A stretch of DNA of 64,000 nucleotides from Stenopsyche tienmushanensis. Lineage: Eukaryota > Arthropoda > Insecta > Trichoptera > Stenopsychidae. Of the stretch, positions 45,959 to 59,209 are shown piece by piece. A program made the position numbers and the translations under genes. The DNA lies in assembly GCA_008973525.1 (NCBI GenBank), contig WACJ01000515.1:806001-870000 (forward strand), in the 5' to 3' direction. The stretch's first letter is position 1. Each line of letters opens with the position of its first letter. Under the pieces are notes generated by a model that did not search any database, had not been told where the DNA came from, and was given only the letters and a program-made list of their open reading frames with translations.

Positions 45959-48247
45959 CTGGTACAAATGTCTGGATTTTTCACAAAAAAACGACATCTA
46001 AAAATATCCAGAAAAGGTTTTAAGTTTCAACTAGCAGATGAATTTGATACTAAAATTTTTAAATCAGGGTTGGAATCACAGTTTTGGTAGATTAATTTCG
46101 TATAAATATCGGTATTTCTGTGTTAAATTAGTAAATTCAATTCAAGAGTTCTAAATCAATGATTCAAAATAAATAAGTGCATCAATCTGTTTTAAAAAGG
46201 ACATCGATATTAATTATCCTTGATTTATATTTTATTTTAGGTGGCTTTTTTAGAAATAGAATTTGAGGCATAATTTTAAGGGTTATGTGATAAGAAGGAT
46301 CGGCGTGTATCAACGAAGGACATATTAGAAAGGATATCAGGGACTATGATGCAGAAAATGGATGGTAACCAGTTGAGCGGATTAAACCAGAAGGACGCGA
46401 ATTCGTATTGGACGAGATCGGCGCTGGTTCTGCAATCCTGCTGCCTGATGATCTTGATGCAATTGTGTTCAAAAAATCAAACTCTTTTTGGTCGATCACA
46501 GATTGTGAACAAGTTATATAAACGTCTAAATCGCGGTCCATGCTTTGTAGAACACTAAAAAACGCATTCGTTGAACAATGACCCAAGGTTCGTCCAAGGT
46601 GACCCGCAGGCCAATGCATGCTGGTCCAACGGATCCACTTTGTTTTTGGCATTATATTAATTATACACAAAAAGTGTGATGCAGATGCCGAAGAATTCCA
46701 AGTGTATGCATGCACCAGTTGCAATTGATCAATAAACAAAGATGAGGCGCATTTTCGACCAACTAGAATAGATCACGGGAAGGTGACTGGTCAACCAACT
46801 CTGATGCTGGCCAGATCGTGTTTGTGACCTATAATTTTTATCTGAAAAGCTGTGGGATGCCGTACCATTCATATCGTTTTCAGAGGACTATGTGCTAGAA
46901 AGCGATAGAGCTTTCGACGACAAACAGCAATCTATTTTTGGCATTTTACTACATTTGCATTTATGAATGTCAACGATTTTCTTATCGCATTTACAATTTT
47001 AATGGCAATTGTTTGACATAAAAAGCTACAGTTGTTAAATTTTACATACGAATACAATGTAATTATAAGATTCATATACAACTTTCATCCGGCCACGGTT
47101 GCAAGTTTGTATGATGTGGGACATCCCAAAAGCTTCAGATATGAATTTAAAATGCTAAAATGCTGACTGTATTTTCTCCATCTTACATGTTCTTTGTGTC
47201 CTTATGTGTAGCAAAGCAACATTTAGAATGTATGACATTCAAAACGACGATGATATAAAAGTCAAAATTAGTCCAGCACTGGATTATAACTTCTCCATCG
47301 TCCAGTCAAGAATAAAAACCACAAACATTATTTGATTTCAAATATTTACCTCCTATTCCAAGGGTCAATATTGTAGAGATCCAGAATTCTTCCATGGAAT
47401 TTTAGTAACAAAAAAATTTAGTTATACCATTGTAATAATGACATCGAACAGATTGATAGATTTTCTAGCATCCAAATCGATCTTTGTTCTTACGACACGG
47501 ATATTCATATTGTTCCCCTTCCTCGACGTTTGTATCCCATCTCCTGTTTGGTCATAAAAGTTGCTTGAGGAGACATAGTAGACAAACAGCTCATCAATGC
47601 CAGAGTGGATTTGCCGTATATAGACGCGTATATCCAGGTTAATTTTATATCTCGTTTCTTGGATTAAACTCAAGGGATCCATATTTGTTGGATTCATTCA
47701 TATTGCGACATTACTATCATGACCGAGGAATAAAAACTATTAATGATTTTAAAAAGACAGACATGCAAATGTGTATTGGTGTATCCATCGATTTATGCGG
47801 TATTGTTTAGCGCGGTTTTACATTAACGCGGCCAGCAAACTTATTGCGTTTACTCACAAACTCTTGAATTGATAAAATATTTAAATTCGATATGCAAGTT
47901 GTATCGTGTAATTATGATAGTGCTATCGAACCAATTGCAACGAAACAAGTTATTTCACTGGAAGATAACACTGAAGATAACAAGGAGTGTAATGCAATAG
48001 GTTTTTCTTCATATTTTTTCCTCGAAAGATATTTTGTCATGTGCTTATGATGTTCGTTTTGCGCGATATTTAATAAAAATGCATTAGCAAATCTTCGATT
48101 TTAAAATGTTTACCCAACCATCAATACGATATGTCCCTTTGTGCTTCGCAACTCAGGCAAAATCACCCACACTATTTATACTCGGGTAAAATGGTCCATG
48201 TAAAATTTGCACTCTTTGTTCTTTTAAAATATCGAGTGCCATAATAT
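45959..48247. other. Gene desert, part 4
   Basis: An open frame of 131 codons on the - strand (46344-46739; contains VLQSMDRDLDVYITCSQSVI) and one of 91 codons (47422-47697) have no domain I recognise; they could be decayed transposon genes. No splice context supports them. Confidence 0.35.
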
Positions 48248-48431
48248 ATACAGGGAACGGCATTTTTTTTTTGGGGGTTAAAAGAGTCATTTGCTACGTT
48301 TCACATATAAACCCTATGCCATAAGTGTCAGGTTTGTCAAAATACAATTTTTTTTCAACATTTTGAAAAAATACCCAAATTTTCAAATTTAAATCACCAT
48401 AACTCCTTAATCTGTGGTCACACGCCATCAT

Positions 48432-49671
48432 AGCATCATCAGTATTACTGATAAAATTCCTTTCTGCTGAGACACGGACTAAAACTCGCAAAATTACCAA
48501 TTTCACGACAAATTATTTATTTTCGTCGCTGCAGATGAATATTTATATACTATAATACTTTGATGTGATTCGTAATTATATTACGGAGCAATACAAAAAT
48601 TCTGAACCCCGTATCTATTATATTTCATATCGATATTCCCATTATTAGAGTCGATGTGTAGTAAATACATCACCGGTAGGGAAAGTTTAATATAACAATT
48701 TGAAAAACATATATGTACTGTATACATAGATTAGACAGTTACTGCCCTGCAAAAGAAAGGAAAGCTATACGCACCGGGGAAATCAGGCAAAGAGCTAGGC
48801 AGTCCACCATGGTGGAATGGCAGTCCCGATGGGACAGCTCCACCAAAGGTCGATGAACCCATCGGCTCATCCCTGACCTTAAGCCCTGGACAGCTAGGAA
48901 ACACGGTCAGCTGTGCTACCACCTTACCCAGGCACTCACTGGGCATGGCTGCTTTGGTAGCTACCTGCACAGGATTCAAAAAGAGGCTGGTCCGAATTGT
49001 CACCACTGCGGAGCGGAGCTGGACGATGCCGCGCACACGCTATTCGACTGCCCGGCTTGGAGCACAGAGAGGGACACACTGCGGGAGGAGCTTGAAGTCA
49101 ATTCACTCACTCCCAGCAACATGGTCCCTACGATGCTAACCAATGCCAGGGCATGGAACGCGTTGTCCAGATACGTCGCGAGCGTTATGCTGCAGAAGGA
49201 GGATGCTGAACGACTGAGACGTCGGACACGCACCGAAGCATCCTCCTCCTCCTCAACCCATGAGCGAGAAAACCTAGCAGAGATATATCAAGAATAGAAG
49301 AACCGTGAAGAATTCACGTTAACACGAGGCCCTAGAGGGACACATACCGCCACATATCACGGTAGTCGGGTGGCGGCGGAACCGGAGGAGGGGTTTAGTG
49401 AGTCTGGCGATGCTCAGTCAAATACTAGCGAGACGCATTACCAATGCTTAGTCAAACCTCACACTACCTCAGAAGGAGGTGTCTTCTTGAAGATTCCCCT
49501 CCTTCGAAAAAAAAAAAGACAGTTACTGCCCCTAGGCGTCGTTTAAGCTCGCCAATTAGTAGTTACGCTACTGTTAGTTATGCTTTCAACGTGCTCCCGA
49601 ATTTTTCGGAATTACGTTTAATAATCCCGGGATTCATAAGTACCTAAAACTGTCCGGGATTGGATTCCCTA
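48432..49671. mobile_element. hAT family copy 5, nested and split by a LINE
   Basis: Starts mid-element (ACTGATAAAATTCC, matching about 53347 of the intact copy), so its left end is lost. It ends at GGGATTGGATTCCCTA (49671). The LINE at 48748-49516 interrupts it. Confidence 0.75.
48748..49516 (+). mobile_element. 5'-truncated R1-like LINE copy with poly(A) and target duplication
   Basis: Flanked by the 15-bp direct repeat AGACAGTTACTGCCC (48733-48747 and 49517-49531), with an A-run before the right copy. It encodes the C-terminus of a non-LTR ORF2: HLTQALTGHGCFGSYLHRIQ, then the zinc-knuckle-like CHHCGAELDDAAHTLFDCPA, ending with a stop near 49299. A TGA replaces the usual Trp of the GRWTH motif, so the copy is dead. 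Confidence 0.85.
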
Positions 49672-50234
49672 GTCAAGGCTAAGAAAATACTTACCACTAC
49701 ACCTTTTTCTTATTTAAACTGTAGTTGTCTGAAGTAGCATTTCCTCTGTCATTTTTGCAAAGGCAGGTCTTATTCTTTCAATTAGGATTTATTTTGTGAG
49801 CATCTGTCGTGTAAATTAATTATTTTGGCAGCCCTATTCCCAAGATCGCACGATCACCAGACCGGACACCAGTGGATTTCTTTGTCTGGGGACATGCCCT
49901 ATTCCGTAGCTCGCATGGTCTTCAGATCTGACACCACTGGAATTGGATGGTGGCCAATTTGAATAAATTTTGTAAATAAATATAACAAAAACATCTTAAG
50001 TATAAACAGTATTTTCTTGCAAGTACATTGCAAAATACAAAACAGTTTTGTCGTACTATTACGACCACAGATTAAAAAGTTATGACGATTTAAAGGTGAA
50101 ATTTTGTGTTGAATGAAAAATGTTGAATATTAATGACAGTTAAAATACATAAGGTCTATATGAGAAATGTAGCAAAAAAATCCCCCTAACTCCAAAAAAA
50201 AAAATGGTGGTCCATGTACCAAACACCCTGTATA

Positions 50235-52479
50235 TATAACTAAGACAATGCATAATAAAATATAAATTCAATGTCTTTCTGTTATATGTGTTTGCACTCG
50301 TTGTGAAATACTAAGGGTTGCGTATTGGATTATAAATCAATTATATGGCTGATGTAGACTTAATTGTCTCTCGGAGTGACACATAGGCAAGATTAATCAT
50401 TATTATAGCCACGAAAATGCCGCTAAATTCTCTAAACAGGACCTCTTGTATATATATATATTTGGATCGTTCCAATCCATGAACTGCATAACTAATGCGT
50501 TTTTTTGTTGCCGTCTGGCTTCGTGGAAATATTGAAACAACAACCTTCTTTGTTGTCTGGACTGGTGTTACGTCATGCTATCACTGTTAAGGTAGGTTCA
50601 GCATTTAATAAAATGCACACGGCTCTACAACAGTTTGATAAGAAAGCGATTAAACTTATTTGTCTATTGCCATAGCATTGAGATACCCTTCCGTTGCGAA
50701 AAGGGCTACCACGTGTAAAACGGCGCTGAGAAACGCGATCCAACAAAGACGTTTGATTGATCGGAATGTCTGAATCATTTGAACGCTCGAATACCGTTAC
50801 TCATTCATTCATTCATAGCTGATTTGTTGAAATCGTCATATTGCAATTAGATAATTTGCGAGCGAATTTAAGCGGCCTAATCTGTCAAGCGTCAAATGAT
50901 TCAGAAACTTCGCGACTGTATGGAGTATTTGGTCTGAGCCTTTGTCTGATGCTATCTGATGTCATGGTCTTTGATGCCATAACTCCGTTCATATTCCGAT
51001 CAATTTCGTTATGGATTCGAAGAGAGCGCATGGCTTCATCGACCGCGCTGTTGTGAGCCCGCGCAGCATTAAATTATTTGCTCAAAAACCCGTACGTTTT
51101 TCGGCAACGAATTAATCCGAGCATGTCAAACACACGCATGTGTTCGTTATCTCTATCAATTTGTCCATGTTCCCAAAGTTTATTTGCACAGCTCGCTAAT
51201 ATTTGCCCAAATGTGACGACATTGTCGTAGGTCATGCTCTTAGTCGTCCTCTTGTCCAATATTGGACAATTTGTCGTGCTGTGCCTCCAATCCTAACTTC
51301 AATATATCTGCTTCAATTATGTAAATGGATATTATATTTGGATTGCCACAATTGCTTATCTCTTCCACAGTCTCCATCCGGAGTGATCTGCCTTATGTAA
51401 TACGTGACGCCTTTAAAAATAGCGATGATCTGTGCTTTCGTTGTTTTTATCACGTGAATCTCTCCGATGACATATTATTGTGTCAGAGTAGGATTTTTTT
51501 TCAAAAGCAATGATAGGAGGTTTAGTGTTCTTGCTTTTTATTTATTTAGAGTAAATATTTTGACCTGCATAGATACGGTTTGACTACGTGACTCAACACA
51601 TGTCATTTGAGATGCATTTTTTCCACAGAGTGAATGGGTTCATTTAAAGATAGACATTCATTTATTGTTGCTTTGTGTCTGTCATTTAGACTCAGACTTA
51701 AAAGATCATCATGCTAAATTTAAATATATGCAAAGGCAATGACTCCGATAACTTCAAAAAACCTGAATACGTCATCTATCACTTGTGTGTCCGTGGGAAC
51801 GATCAAAAATGAAATAAAAACACTATAAGGATTTAGCGCCATTCATATTCATGCAGCAAGTTCGCTTTATTGATCATCCATCTATCGTCGAAATTATCCT
51901 TGATTGGAAAGCGCGTCCCCAAATTTAAATTCGTTTAGGTGTTTATGCACCGGGACATCGCTTCAGCGTGTTAAATGTCATAAATTGAGTGTATGAATCG
52001 CATGACACAGATGTGACCCCTCATTTGTATTGAAGCCCTAGATCTGCACTCTTTGTGCCTCATTATATGATGATGTTAAATGTATTCGTATGCCACCATC
52101 ATCATATAACAGCCATAAGCTGTCCACTGCAAGAAGCGACCTTCTCAATATCCAGTCAAGGATAAGGGTCACAAATATGCATTCAATTCATACGTTCACC
52201 TTGCCATACGATCGATATTGTGAGGGCATGACTGGTGATTGCGATCGAGATTTCTCGAGAAATTATTAGCAATTTCGATATGAGATTCTCGTAAATATTT
52301 CGCTACAATTTGATTAACAGTTTCAATTATTTAATATGCAGCAAGCGCTCTAGGTTCCTCGTTTCTAGATCACTGGACGTCCTAGTTCCTCACAAGACAC
52401 GGGCGATTTAGGACCTCGCACTTAACCAGATTTGAGCTTTCAACGACTTCGGATCATCCATATGAAAGATCCGTTCGTG
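50235..52479. other. Gene desert, part 5
   Basis: Short (TA)n near 50450. Open frames at 50841-51513 show no known domain. No repeat family is recognised. Confidence 0.4.
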
Positions 52480-52640
52480 GACGCAGACATGTTCTGTAGA
52501 CATGTTCGGGCATATCGTCCGATCGCGATCGATGTGTCAGTGGTCCGAATTTCGGACCGGTTGGTCACAGAAACCTTGTGGCCAGTCCCTCTTATTTTAG
52601 GGCTTTTCGTAAGAATTCTGATGCAAAATGCATCCTCGGG
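52480..52640. mobile_element. MITE-like dispersed repeat (copy 2, fragment)
   Basis: Shares ATCGTCCGATCGC, CGGACCGGTTGG and AACCTTGTGGCCA with the 13961-14340 element. Includes the palindrome GGTCCGAATTTCGGACC (52542-52558). Confidence 0.45.
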
Positions 52641-52659
52641 GCTTTAAATATACACTTAA

Positions 52660-52810
52660 ACCTTTTTTGTGCAGTAGATGCATTCCGCAAAAAATCGCAT
52701 TAAAAAAAGCTATGACTTATATAGAAAAAGTGAAGATGCATTTCATAGATTTTAAAAACCGCATAACTTTGAAATCGCACAACAAAAAAAAGTTCAAGTG
52801 TATATATGAT
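52660..52810. repeat. Dispersed 'TTTTTATGCGA' repeat (copy 2, fragment)
   Basis: Contains CATTCCGCAAAAAATCGCAT and AACTTTGAAATCGCAC, like 34901-35400. Confidence 0.4.
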
Positions 52811-52873
52811 ATATTGTCCAAGTCTTGCTACTTTGATTAGGTCGATAAATTACCTAACGTTTATTGTTGGGAA

Positions 52874-53873
52874 TAGGGAATCCAATCCCGAGCCAAAATT
52901 TCGATCCCGGGATTTCGGGATTTCATTAGACAATCCCGGGACCAGTCCCGGGATCCCGGGATTGGGATTTTCAATATTTTAAGAAATTACCTTGATGAAT
53001 TTGATCAAAAATTACTAATCAGTCCATTTGTTCAATATAAAAAATCAATTGAAGGCCAAATAATTTTATTTATTTAAGAAAAGATAAAAATACAATTCAA
53101 AAATAGATAAATAATACACTAAAAAATTCAAATATTATTTTGAAAATATGCCCGAAGTAACATTAACATTAAACATTAGTGTTTCGTCATTTAGTCTGGA
53201 TCTGATTTTGGAAGTCAGACAACTTGCTGCTGAAAATGCACGCTCAGCTTCCACATTCGTTGAAGGTATTGTCATCACATATCTAAATGATAGTTCGAGT
53301 TGATGATCGCGTGAGCCCTCATTTTCGTATAACACCATCAATGTGACTGATAAAATTCTTTTCTGCTGAGACACGGACTAAAAATCGCAAAATTCCCGAT
53401 TTCCCGACAAATTATTTATTTCCGTCGCTGCAGATGAATACTTATATACTATAATACTTTGATGTGATTCGTAATTATATTACGGAGGAATACAAAAATT
53501 CTGAACCCCGTATCTATTATATTTCATATCGATATTCCCATTATTCGTCGAGGTGTAGTAAATACATCACCGGAAGGGAAAGGCTAATATAAAAATTTGA
53601 AAAACATATATGTACTGAATATATGTATACATAGATTAGACAGTTACTGCCCCTAGGCGTCGCCTATGTTCGCCAATTAGTAATTACGCCACTGTTTCCA
53701 AGCGTCCGGATTTCGTCGGGAATGTCTCGATTTAGTAGCCTTCGTCGTGTTGGTGAGGTGTACGATTTCTGTTAGATAAAAATTTCAATCCCGAAATTTT
53801 CGGGATTACGTTTTCTAATCCCGGGATTCTTAAGTACCTAAAACTGTCCGGGATTCCGGGATTGGATTCCCTA
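52874..53873 (-). mobile_element. hAT family copy 6, 1,000 bp, perfect 8-bp target duplication
   Basis: Inverted ends TAGGGAATCCAATCCCG and CGGGATTGGATTCCCTA. The same 8 bases, GTTGGGAA, flank both sides (52866-52873 and 53874-53881), the hallmark of hAT transposition. On the - strand, 53135-53374 encodes the hAT C-terminal dimerisation domain (TIPSTNVEAERAFSAAS, then RSRLNDETLMFNV). The catalytic part is absent, so it is non-autonomous, but it is the best-preserved copy here. Confidence 0.9.
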
Positions 53874-53881
53874 GTTGGGAA

Positions 53882-56417
53882 CCTTTGAATATATCCGACC
53901 ATAGCTTTTTGCATACTTCGTATTTTTTTACATTTCCGCGTTATATCAAATCAGCGTTAATCGAAGAAGCGCTATACGAGATCTTATTGTTTTTTGGAAA
54001 ATTATTTATCGATTGTCTCAGCATTTATTTTTCAGATTTAGCAAATCTGGATTAATCTGAATTGAGACGATCGATCAGATATATTAGCATTTCAATCTCC
54101 ATTTTTTTTTTTTGGTACGGTGAACAAAATTACTGTACAGAAAATAGGATTGCTTATTTATAGCTAGCATGAATTAATATCATATGTTAATGACATCAAT
54201 AGTCATAGATTGCATAAGATTTATATGTCAACCTTCTTTATCTTTTCATATAAGGTCAATAATATACATCATCAAGAGTGAATTTTTTTCCAAGAAAAAA
54301 TATTACTGTCCTTATCGAAAATATAGTAATTATGTGATTTATATATTTTTTTATAATGCAGGAATTTATTCATAAATCAAATGTTAATCGATATAACAAT
54401 AAGACATTAAGGATCGGTCGAGATATTAAAATTGCACTAAGAATCTATTTTAGTCGTATTGTGTCTATTGTTGGATGCCATTTTTTCTATTTTTGAAAAA
54501 TGGCATGTTTTAAATTTGATTCAGTGAAAAATTACACGTGGAATTGTTGCGTCAAAACATATCAAACATTCAACACATTCAGGTCTTAAGTAACATGCGA
54601 TAATCACATTCAATGTCATAATGAATTGTAAAAGTATCACAATTGAAATAATACTAAATCAGATTTTAACAATAGTATTATCGATCTAAGTTTTTTTTAA
54701 AGAAAAAAAAAATCGTCTGGGTTGTATTAATCCCCATCTTAAAAAAATCGCTTATCACATGATTCATTTGGAACACTTGTCTGGGCGATTACAATTAGTT
54801 GATAGACTCCTCATTTATTGACGATAATACAATCTCCGTCAATGAAGTCATTATCGAAAAACATAATCTGGATATTTCTGATTTTACAACATGCTCCGAA
54901 AATGTGACGTACGACGCTCATGAATTTTTAACTGCGCCGCAGCTGCTTCCGAAACCATTAAATGTCGCAAAATATTCAATTAAAGCGCAAAACGATCATC
55001 AAATAGTCCGTAGTAAATTGAAGATTTCTGCAGGTGTTGCTTAAATCCAAAAACGCCTTCAAACCACCCTAATTTACTTGCAAACCGAAAAGAAAATTAT
55101 GCATAACAGCTGATGACATAAAACGGTCCCGGCAATTAATGTGTTTTATTTCCTCAACGTACATTTTTTTAATGGCACAAATTATCGCCCATTTGCTATT
55201 ATTTATAAATATGTCCGTGTAAATGATATGCATAAACTATTGAACGTGATCTCCGCATGATTTTCTAATGTCGCCATAAAAAATTATCTCCAACGCTTCT
55301 TGAACATAATAGTAAATTTCCTTAAATAATCTGTATAATCGATAGAAATATATTATAACATTGCATCCGGCAGTTTAATTGGCTAGATAGCAGATGTCGC
55401 AGTAATTGCTGATATCGATAATATGTTTATGATGAATTTATGGACAATACACTATTAAAACAAAGATACAGCATACAAAGATGAATTTGAAGGTCTGACA
55501 AGGATTTACACTAATTAATGTTGACCTTAAATCGAAAGACCTTTATCTTCGATAGCGTTAAAGTCGCTTCAGATATTATTATTTTTAGTATGGCTGGGCT
55601 AAATTTATTGCTGTAAAATGATTGGTTAAATCTTCAGAGCGATATCCCAGAAATAAATGTATTTTTGGTGAGAATATCTATAATAGAAAATGCAGTTTCT
55701 CATTTAAATAATCCTTCATTTGCTTAATATTTCTTTGGTTTTATCCAAAATGAACAGTGTCGTTGAGAGCTTTTGAAAATAATTTTGTTTCACCATTTTG
55801 AACTGAAAAAAATTCAGTTAAATCTTCAATATTTATGCCAAATGGATTACGTCCCCAAATCTATATAGTCATACAGTGACGGCTCCCGAATATGCACTGT
55901 GAAACTGCAGCACACCCTATTTTCATTATTATTTTTGTGTGGAACTGTGCGCTTCGCAGTTCCAGCGGCGTGATGTTTGACTGTTGACACATAAGAAACT
56001 ATACGCAATGCTACAAGGGAAAAAGAGCACTGTTGCTCTCTCAATGACGACCCTGGCTAGCTGACGGAAGATAGTTTTTTTAGCATCCCCATTAATTTCA
56101 GCTATGAACCACTACTGTAACAATATCTTCTTGAATTCAAGATTTGAGTCTCGACAGATGCTCAATTATTGCATTTTTAATATACTTCAACTTCCTTCAT
56201 GGCAATGTACACATTTTCTGATAAACACTAAGAAGCAAGATTTTCATCATAGAGAAGACAATTAAATAGGTTCAACAGCGGATTAGCCTCTTTTACTTTT
56301 GCGCAGAAGCCCTGAATGCATTTATGGTGCACCATTAGTGTAGATTCTGTAACTTTGTTTCCGAAATGCAGGACCGAAACAAACAATTGGGCTTGGAGTG
56401 CAAAACGCAGAATACCA
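53882..56417. other. Gene desert, part 6
   Basis: AT-rich. Includes an unassigned 81-codon frame at 54799-55044 (see findings) and a patch at 55850-56080 (a - strand frame, 55847-56044) of unknown nature. Confidence 0.4.
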
Positions 56418-56550
56418 GTCGAGAGTTATTCATGGTTTTTATTTTACTTCATCATTCTACTTAACATGAATCAATACTGATTAACTCTGTTCGTTTGTCG
56501 ACATGTTCGATCCGAAAAGTGGACCGGTTGGACACACAGATCTTGTAGTC
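56418..56550. mobile_element. MITE-like dispersed repeat (copy 3)
   Basis: CGAGAGTTATTCATGGTTTT, then AACACTGATTAACTCTGTTC-like and CCGAAAAGTGGACCGGTTGG, matching 13961-14310 with the middle deleted. Confidence 0.5.
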
Positions 56551-56811
56551 ATACAGTTCTCTTTTTGGGCCTTTTGCGGCATTTACGGGGATAAATGCGC
56601 ACCCGGGGCCATCTGTACGATCTTGGGAACCCCCTTAGAGGCTACCTTATAAAGGTGGCTCGCGGCAAATGAGGTCGCGAACGAGTCTAGATCTACCATG
56701 CCTGCTAGTTCGCACATTTAGTGGATTTTCTTCAGCATTTCTGCAGTGGTTACTCATTTGGTCAACCACTGCATCTTGGCAGCTCGTACGACCTCGTCTA
56801 ACCTTTACTTT

Positions 56812-56905
56812 ACTATGATGTATTTACTACAGCTCGACTCTAATAATAGGAATACCGATATGAAATATAACAGAAATGCGATTCAGATTTTTTAGAATTT
56901 CATAT
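56812..56905 (+). mobile_element. hAT family copy 7, short fragment
   Basis: GATGTATTTACTACAGCTCG, then CCGATATGAAATATAACAG and ATTCAGATTTTT match the inner part of the hAT family. The GC-richer 56550-56811 just before it is of unknown origin. Confidence 0.55.
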
Positions 56906-58960
56906 GGTGTACCAAATACATATCATGGTAGCGCACGGACTTTATCTTCATACCCTGGTCTTTTTATAAATATTTCAAGCAACATGATACTAAACAAAAG
57001 TGGCTTTTTGGATAAGAAAAAAAAATACGACATAGTGATTGTGAAGCACTAATTTAGAGCATCGAATGGCCGCGAGAAGGCGAAGACTTATTCAGGTCGT
57101 GATTTCAAATCGGATTTCAAATTTTTGCAGATTTAATATATATTCTTTGTTGTAATTCGACATAATTTTAAGCGCCACAGTTCATGAAATCGGGATTTAG
57201 ACTTTGAGCATTTATTAATCTCATCATCATTCTGGTTCTATCGTTATATAGATTAATTTATTTGTTATTTATCAGCTTTTTTTATTTGGAAATATTCTCA
57301 TGTTATCTCCAAATTTAGGCATGTTTTTTGCCTCCATTCACAAAGAATGCTGTCGTTGGTTATATAAACTATTTCAGATCGTCTATAAAGATCAGACCGT
57401 TGAGGTCGTTCAGCGGACCCTCTTCGTGGCAAAATGTTCTTTGTTAATTTGCCCCATAAGATGCCATAAGCCTTGATCTGTATCAGCAGAGACCATGACA
57501 CCAGATAGGAATTTTATATTGGCGCATCGCACGGAATACCCTAAATCCTGGATTGCTCCCGAAACGGTAATATCGTCGCATTCCAATAGCCTTGAGTTTA
57601 ATCAGGAAAACCATGACCTATACAATGAGAATTTTTGTAATATCAGACTAGCATGCTTAATCAAATATTTGTTGGAGAGTTTGATGACCATTTCTCTGAT
57701 AGCTAATCTTTGTTGGCTGAGCAAGCAACAAGCAGTGATTGCCGATAGACTCTTATAAGAGTCTCGTTCCCAACAGGAGTAGAGTTATGCCTCTTGAGAC
57801 AATAGTCACTTGCATATATTATGCTATTGAACGGATGCACCGATTGCATTCAATGTCCTAACACAACAGTTAGGAAAGAATGACGCATGAATTATAAACT
57901 ATTGATTAATGCAACATGCCCTCACGTATGCAGTCGAGCAAACACCATTGAGCAAACTTGAACGTTGCAGTTTGTTTGGTTTGCATTGACAAGATGCACT
58001 TGCGAGGGCGGTGATCTAAGAAAAACACTCTTTTAACAAATGGTGTAATTCCATTTCTACCAATTGACGACGTGAAATAGATTATAGTATCGTATGAAAT
58101 TGCGGATTTTAAGACGTCATTTCGCCATTGGTGGTTTGTAATATGTATGGTCGAAATTGTTGATGCTTGTATGTGGATCAATATCGATTGCTTTTCTATA
58201 CATTTGATGCAATAATGCTTGATTTTGCCTTATTATGTCGCAAAATCGCGGGTTATGCCATTTTTCCGCTGATGGGTTTCTCCGTTTTTTTTCTTCATAT
58301 TTTACCAAGTCCACAATAATCGACCGTGACTCGGCTTCGAATAAAGGAAAAATTTCATTGTACGATTTTGTCCTTTGGTTGTTTTTAAAAGGCTGCCTAC
58401 CTTGAGAGATCGAGATGATTCTGCAGCTACATATACTTGAATATGTGCAATTTTAAGCTGTTTATTTTGTGATCTTTTATTATTACTTTAGCCAGTTTCC
58501 TCGTACTTCTTTTGTAGCTCACTGTTGAAATGAGTCTTGTCCGATATAATCTGTGACACTCCAACTTTGTACTTGTCGTTCCACATTTACTTGCTTTCTG
58601 CGAATCATGCGTCTACAGCAGATAAAATGCCTGTTATCTTGATTTTTTATATACATAAAAAGTGGAAAATCTGCATGACTGGGAAGAGATTTTTTTTGGA
58701 AGATTATCTGATTTATACAACGCGATGCAATTGTATTTTCGATGGTAAATGTCGAAATTGATAATCATATCAACCGTAACAAAAAAGGGCCAATAAATGC
58801 AGTAAACATAAGTCTAGTAAGTATAGAGATTGACGAAAATAATGCTTACAACTAAAAATATTGCGAAAAGCATGAAAAGGGGTATGTATCTTTGGGCAAA
58901 AACCATTGACATATGGCTCATGTCGTATCATCTGCCATTATAGTATAGTTCACTTGGTTC
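56906..58960. other. Gene desert, part 7
   Basis: Unassigned frames at 57495-57758 (+) and 57906-58314 (-). No domain, repeat or RNA gene is recognised. Confidence 0.35.
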
Positions 58961-58964
58961 TGTT

Positions 58965-59205
58965 TGTATGCGGATCTTTTTTATGTGAATTTAAAGCTAT
59001 GCGGTTTTCAAAAATAATGGAACCTATTCATTAAGAGCTGCATTTGCATAATTATCGAGACTTGAGTAAAAAAATTGAGATAAATGTGTATTGTGTTTTT
59101 ATTTATATTAATTTTTTTTATGCAATTTTTGATACATTCTATCGCATTGATTTGTAGTTATGCGGTTTTTAAAAATAATCGAACCTATTTCTCAGTTTTC
59201 TATAT
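58965..59205. repeat. Dispersed 'TTTTTATGCGA' repeat (copy 3)
   Basis: CTATCGCATTGATTTGTAGT and AAAAATAATCGAACCTATTT match 35250-35320. It directly abuts mariner 2. Confidence 0.5.
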
Positions 59206-59209
59206 TATT

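Larger units (their letters stand above)
48248..50234. mobile_element. IS630/Tc1-mariner-type element with long inverted repeats, host of nested insertions
   Basis: The left arm (about 48248-48431; TATACAGGGAACGGC, then CATAACTCCTTAATCTGTGG) matches the right arm in reverse (about 50040-50234; CACAGATTAAAAAGTTATG, then AAACACCCTGTATATA). Between them, 49854-49931 encodes SPDRTPVDFFVWGHALFR and a stop. This is the S-P-D-x-T-P-x-D-F-F-x-W-G block of Tc1/mariner-superfamily transposases. The rest of the gene is lost or displaced by later insertions. Confidence 0.65.

Noticed and set aside
46344..46739. 131-codon - strand frame as a gene
   Set aside because: No recognised domain, no splice or promoter context, and a region rich in transposon debris.
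50440..50470. (TA)n run as a promoter or origin
   Set aside because: Simple repeat only; nothing around it supports a function.
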